NCBI GenBank assembly: GCA_014377675.1
Contig: JACMPD010000059.1
Coordinates: forward strand, 1 to 33,886
Direction: 5' to 3'
Length of the DNA stretch: 33,886 nt
Source of the DNA: Taibaiella sp.
Lineage (GTDB): Bacteria > Bacteroidota > Bacteroidia > Chitinophagales > Chitinophagaceae
Shown here: in pieces, positions 32,859 through 33,886 of the stretch
Layout of the letters: every line of letters begins with the position of its first letter
How positions within the stretch are numbered: position 1 is the stretch's first letter
Program-made: the position numbers and the translations under genes
The notes under the pieces: model-generated
Databases searched by the model: none
The model's input: the letters and a program-made list of their open reading frames with translations, nothing else
What the model was told of the DNA's origin: nothing

Positions 32859-33617
32859 ATGGATAACAAGCAACTTATTGGCCTCTATTGCAGGCAATTT
32901 AGAATGGGCGGTATTACCACTGCCATAGACAGCGTAGTAGCTGACGCACAAAAGAACAGCATAGGCTACATGGAATTTACCGTAAAACTGCTTGCTGCCG
33001 AAGCCATGCACAGGGAAAACAATGACATAATCAAACGGCTTAAAATAGCCAGGCTGCCCAGGTCAAACGACCTGGGCAGCTATGACCCGGCAGTGGAAAA
33101 TGGTGTCTCAAAAGCAAGATTAAACCAGCTCAGGGAGCTCAACTGGCTCGACCAGGTGTATAACATAATGCTCATGGGACCATCAGGAACAGGCAAAACC
33201 TTTCTTGCCGCAGGACTTTGCGCAGATGCAGTCAAAAAGGGCTATAAAGCATACTTCAGAACCATGGATGAACTCATGAATATGCTCAAAATGAAGGATT
33301 TTACACGCTCTGCAATGGCTGATTATAAACGATTAACCAAAGCAAACCTCATCGTAATCGATGATATTATGCTTTTTCCTGTTGAAAAAAATCAGGCAGT
33401 GGCACTGTTCAATTTTATAAATGGACTCTATGAAAAAACTTCGTTCATCATAACCACCAATAAAAAACCCACAGAATGGGCTACAATGCTCAATGATGAA
33501 GTCCTGGCAACCGCTTTATTAGACAGATTATTGTTCCAATGTGAGGTCATAAACCTCACCGGAAAAAGCTACAGATTACAAAACCGAAAAACTATTTTTG
33601 AAAACATTACAAACTAA
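32859..33617 (+). CDS. istB: IS21 family helper ATPase IstB
   Basis: IstB is the AAA+ ATPase that helps IstA choose and capture target DNA. The 252-residue protein has Walker A GPSGTGKT, Walker B LIVIDDIM and a sensor-like IITTNKKP. A DnaC/DnaA-like C-terminal region (LATALLDRLLFQCEVINLTGKSYRLQNRK) follows. The N-terminal helical part (about 1-85) is the IstB-specific lead. The gene is intact. A perfect 12-bp hairpin lies within its coding region. A second, truncated and inverted copy of the 3' end of istB lies at the window's right edge. Confidence 0.96.
   Translation: MDNKQLIGLYCRQFRMGGITTAIDSVVADAQKNSIGYMEFTVKLLAAEAMHRENNDIIKRLKIARLPRSNDLGSYDPAVENGVSKARLNQLRELNWLDQVYNIMLMGPSGTGKTFLAAGLCADAVKKGYKAYFRTMDELMNMLKMKDFTRSAMADYKRLTKANLIVIDDIMLFPVEKNQAVALFNFINGLYEKTSFIITTNKKPTEWATMLNDEVLATALLDRLLFQCEVINLTGKSYRLQNRKTIFENITN
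33053..33080. repeat. Perfect 12-bp hairpin inside istB
   Basis: GCTGCCCAGGTC and its exact reverse complement flank the loop AAAC, within codons for LPRSNDLGSY. The G+C-rich stem is unusual for this AT-rich element and could affect translation or messenger decay. Confidence 0.8.
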
Positions 33618-33634
33618 ACTACTTTTACAAACTA

Positions 33635-33705
33635 TGCATTCCTTGTTGCCATTTTCTCTGCATTCCTGATTGCCAAAATCTCTGCATTGTTACTTACCAG
33701 CTACA
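33635..33705 (-). repeat. Right terminal inverted repeat of IS21-like copy 1
   Basis: Its reverse complement begins TGTAGCTGGTAAGTAAC and contains AATGCAGAGATTTTGGCAAT followed by AATGCAGAGAAAATGGCAAC. These are two direct copies of the binding unit. The inner unit is shared with copy 2. Confidence 0.85.
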
Positions 33706-33772
33706 GACGATAAGCTAAAAAGATTTTTTTTATATCGGCACTATCGTTATTTTTAAAATATTCACTTTCAGG
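33706..33772. other. 67-bp spacer between two inverted IS21 copies
   Basis: This AT-rich stretch has no ORF. It separates the right ends of two oppositely oriented copies of the same IS. A T-run near 33726 is preceded by AGCTAAAAAGA, but I see no strong hairpin. Confidence 0.6.
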
Positions 33773-33886
33773 TGTAGCTGGTAAGTAACAATGCAGAGAA
33801 AATGGCAACAAGGAATGCATAGTTTGTAAAAGTAGTTTAGTTTGTAATGTTTTCAAAAATAGTTTTTCGGTTTTGTAATCTGTAGC
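33773..33886 (-). mobile_element. Second IS21 copy (inverted, right end only, cut by window edge)
   Basis: From TGTAGCTGG at 33773 to the window end, the sequence is the exact reverse complement of 33568-33705. One 24-bp segment is absent. The loss lies between two 10-bp direct repeats (TCTCTGCATT). The element continues outside the window on the minus strand. Confidence 0.92.
33837..33886 (-). CDS. istB: istB 3' end of IS21 copy 2 (partial)
   Basis: Reading the minus strand, the last codons are SYRLQNRKTIFENITN followed by TAA at 33837-33839, identical to the end of the complete istB at 33617. Only this fragment lies in the window. Confidence 0.88.
   Translation of the reverse strand, partial: YRLQNRKTIFENITN

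Larger units (their letters stand above)
31106..33705 (+). mobile_element. Complete IS21-family insertion sequence (copy 1)
   Basis: The 2600-bp element has both IS21 genes (istA, istB) in order and imperfect terminal inverted repeats of about 71 bp that begin TGTA and match at 58 of 71 positions. Each end contains repeated motifs of the kind AATGCAGAGA..TGG.AACAAGGAATGCA, the multiple transposase-binding sites typical of IS21. Between the left repeat and istA is a perfect 50-bp palindrome. I could not find a matching target duplication: the left flank ends ..CCATC and the right flank begins GACGA. The second, inverted copy 67 bp away may mean that the original right flank has been rearranged. 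Confidence 0.9.

Noticed and set aside
31106-33886. Composite transposon carrying cargo between the two IS copies
   Set aside because: Only 67 bp with no gene separates the visible ends, so there is no cargo between them within this window.

Overview
This window reads as chromosomal DNA of a Bacteroidota bacterium, most likely in or near the Chitinophagaceae. The evidence is AT-rich intergenic DNA, few Shine-Dalgarno sequences, repeated copies of the Bacteroidota -7 promoter element TAnnTTTG, a b558-type three-gene succinate dehydrogenase, and family-typical neighbours such as LptE-TPR-SecG and Nif3 with a zinc-ribbon protein. This placement is inference from protein families and promoters, not from a marker-gene phylogeny.

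Region 1 (1-8.6 kb): the 3' part of ftsH (+) is followed by a bidirectional terminator. On the minus strand come two secreted proteins of unknown function and the sdhCAB operon, with a recognisable promoter and terminator. A short region then holds a lipoprotein-like reading frame whose lipobox Cys position is a TGA. It is followed by a minus-strand pair, an outer-membrane-type protein translationally coupled to the Kdo transferase waaA.

Region 2 (8.7-12.7 kb): transcription switches to the plus strand. A membrane protein/winged-helix regulator pair is followed by a DgkA-type lipid kinase, a DUF1361 membrane protein, a Nif3-like metal protein and a coiled-coil zinc-ribbon protein. After these lie a perfect 15-bp hairpin, two tandem consensus DnaA boxes and an AT-rich tract, which together could be a replication-origin module or a DnaA-controlled site.

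Region 3 (12.9-20 kb): envelope genes. These are a glucosaminidase, an SGNH-hydrolase-like protein fused to a DUF1566-type domain, an adjoining MBOAT O-acyltransferase, a DsbD-like membrane protein lacking both expected redox cysteines, LptE, an acidic TPR protein and SecG.

Region 4 (20-28.8 kb): a K+-dependent-type membrane pyrophosphatase is followed by an SOS-mutagenesis cassette. A LexA-like XRE/S24 repressor is divergent from imuA-imuB-dnaE2, and a clear palindromic operator lies between them.

Region 5 (28.8-33.9 kb): accessory DNA. A GNAT acetyltransferase gene looks decayed, with no normal start codon and a +1 frameshift near its end. Next is an unclassified 453-residue protein, possibly a nuclease. 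A complete 2.6-kb IS21-family element (istA/istB) lies immediately upstream of that protein's -7 promoter element. A second, inverted copy of the same element begins 67 bp further on and runs out of the window.

No rRNA, tRNA or CRISPR array was seen. Many ORF-track starts were moved because the track begins at TTG or upstream of a signal peptide; these changes are explained in each entry.
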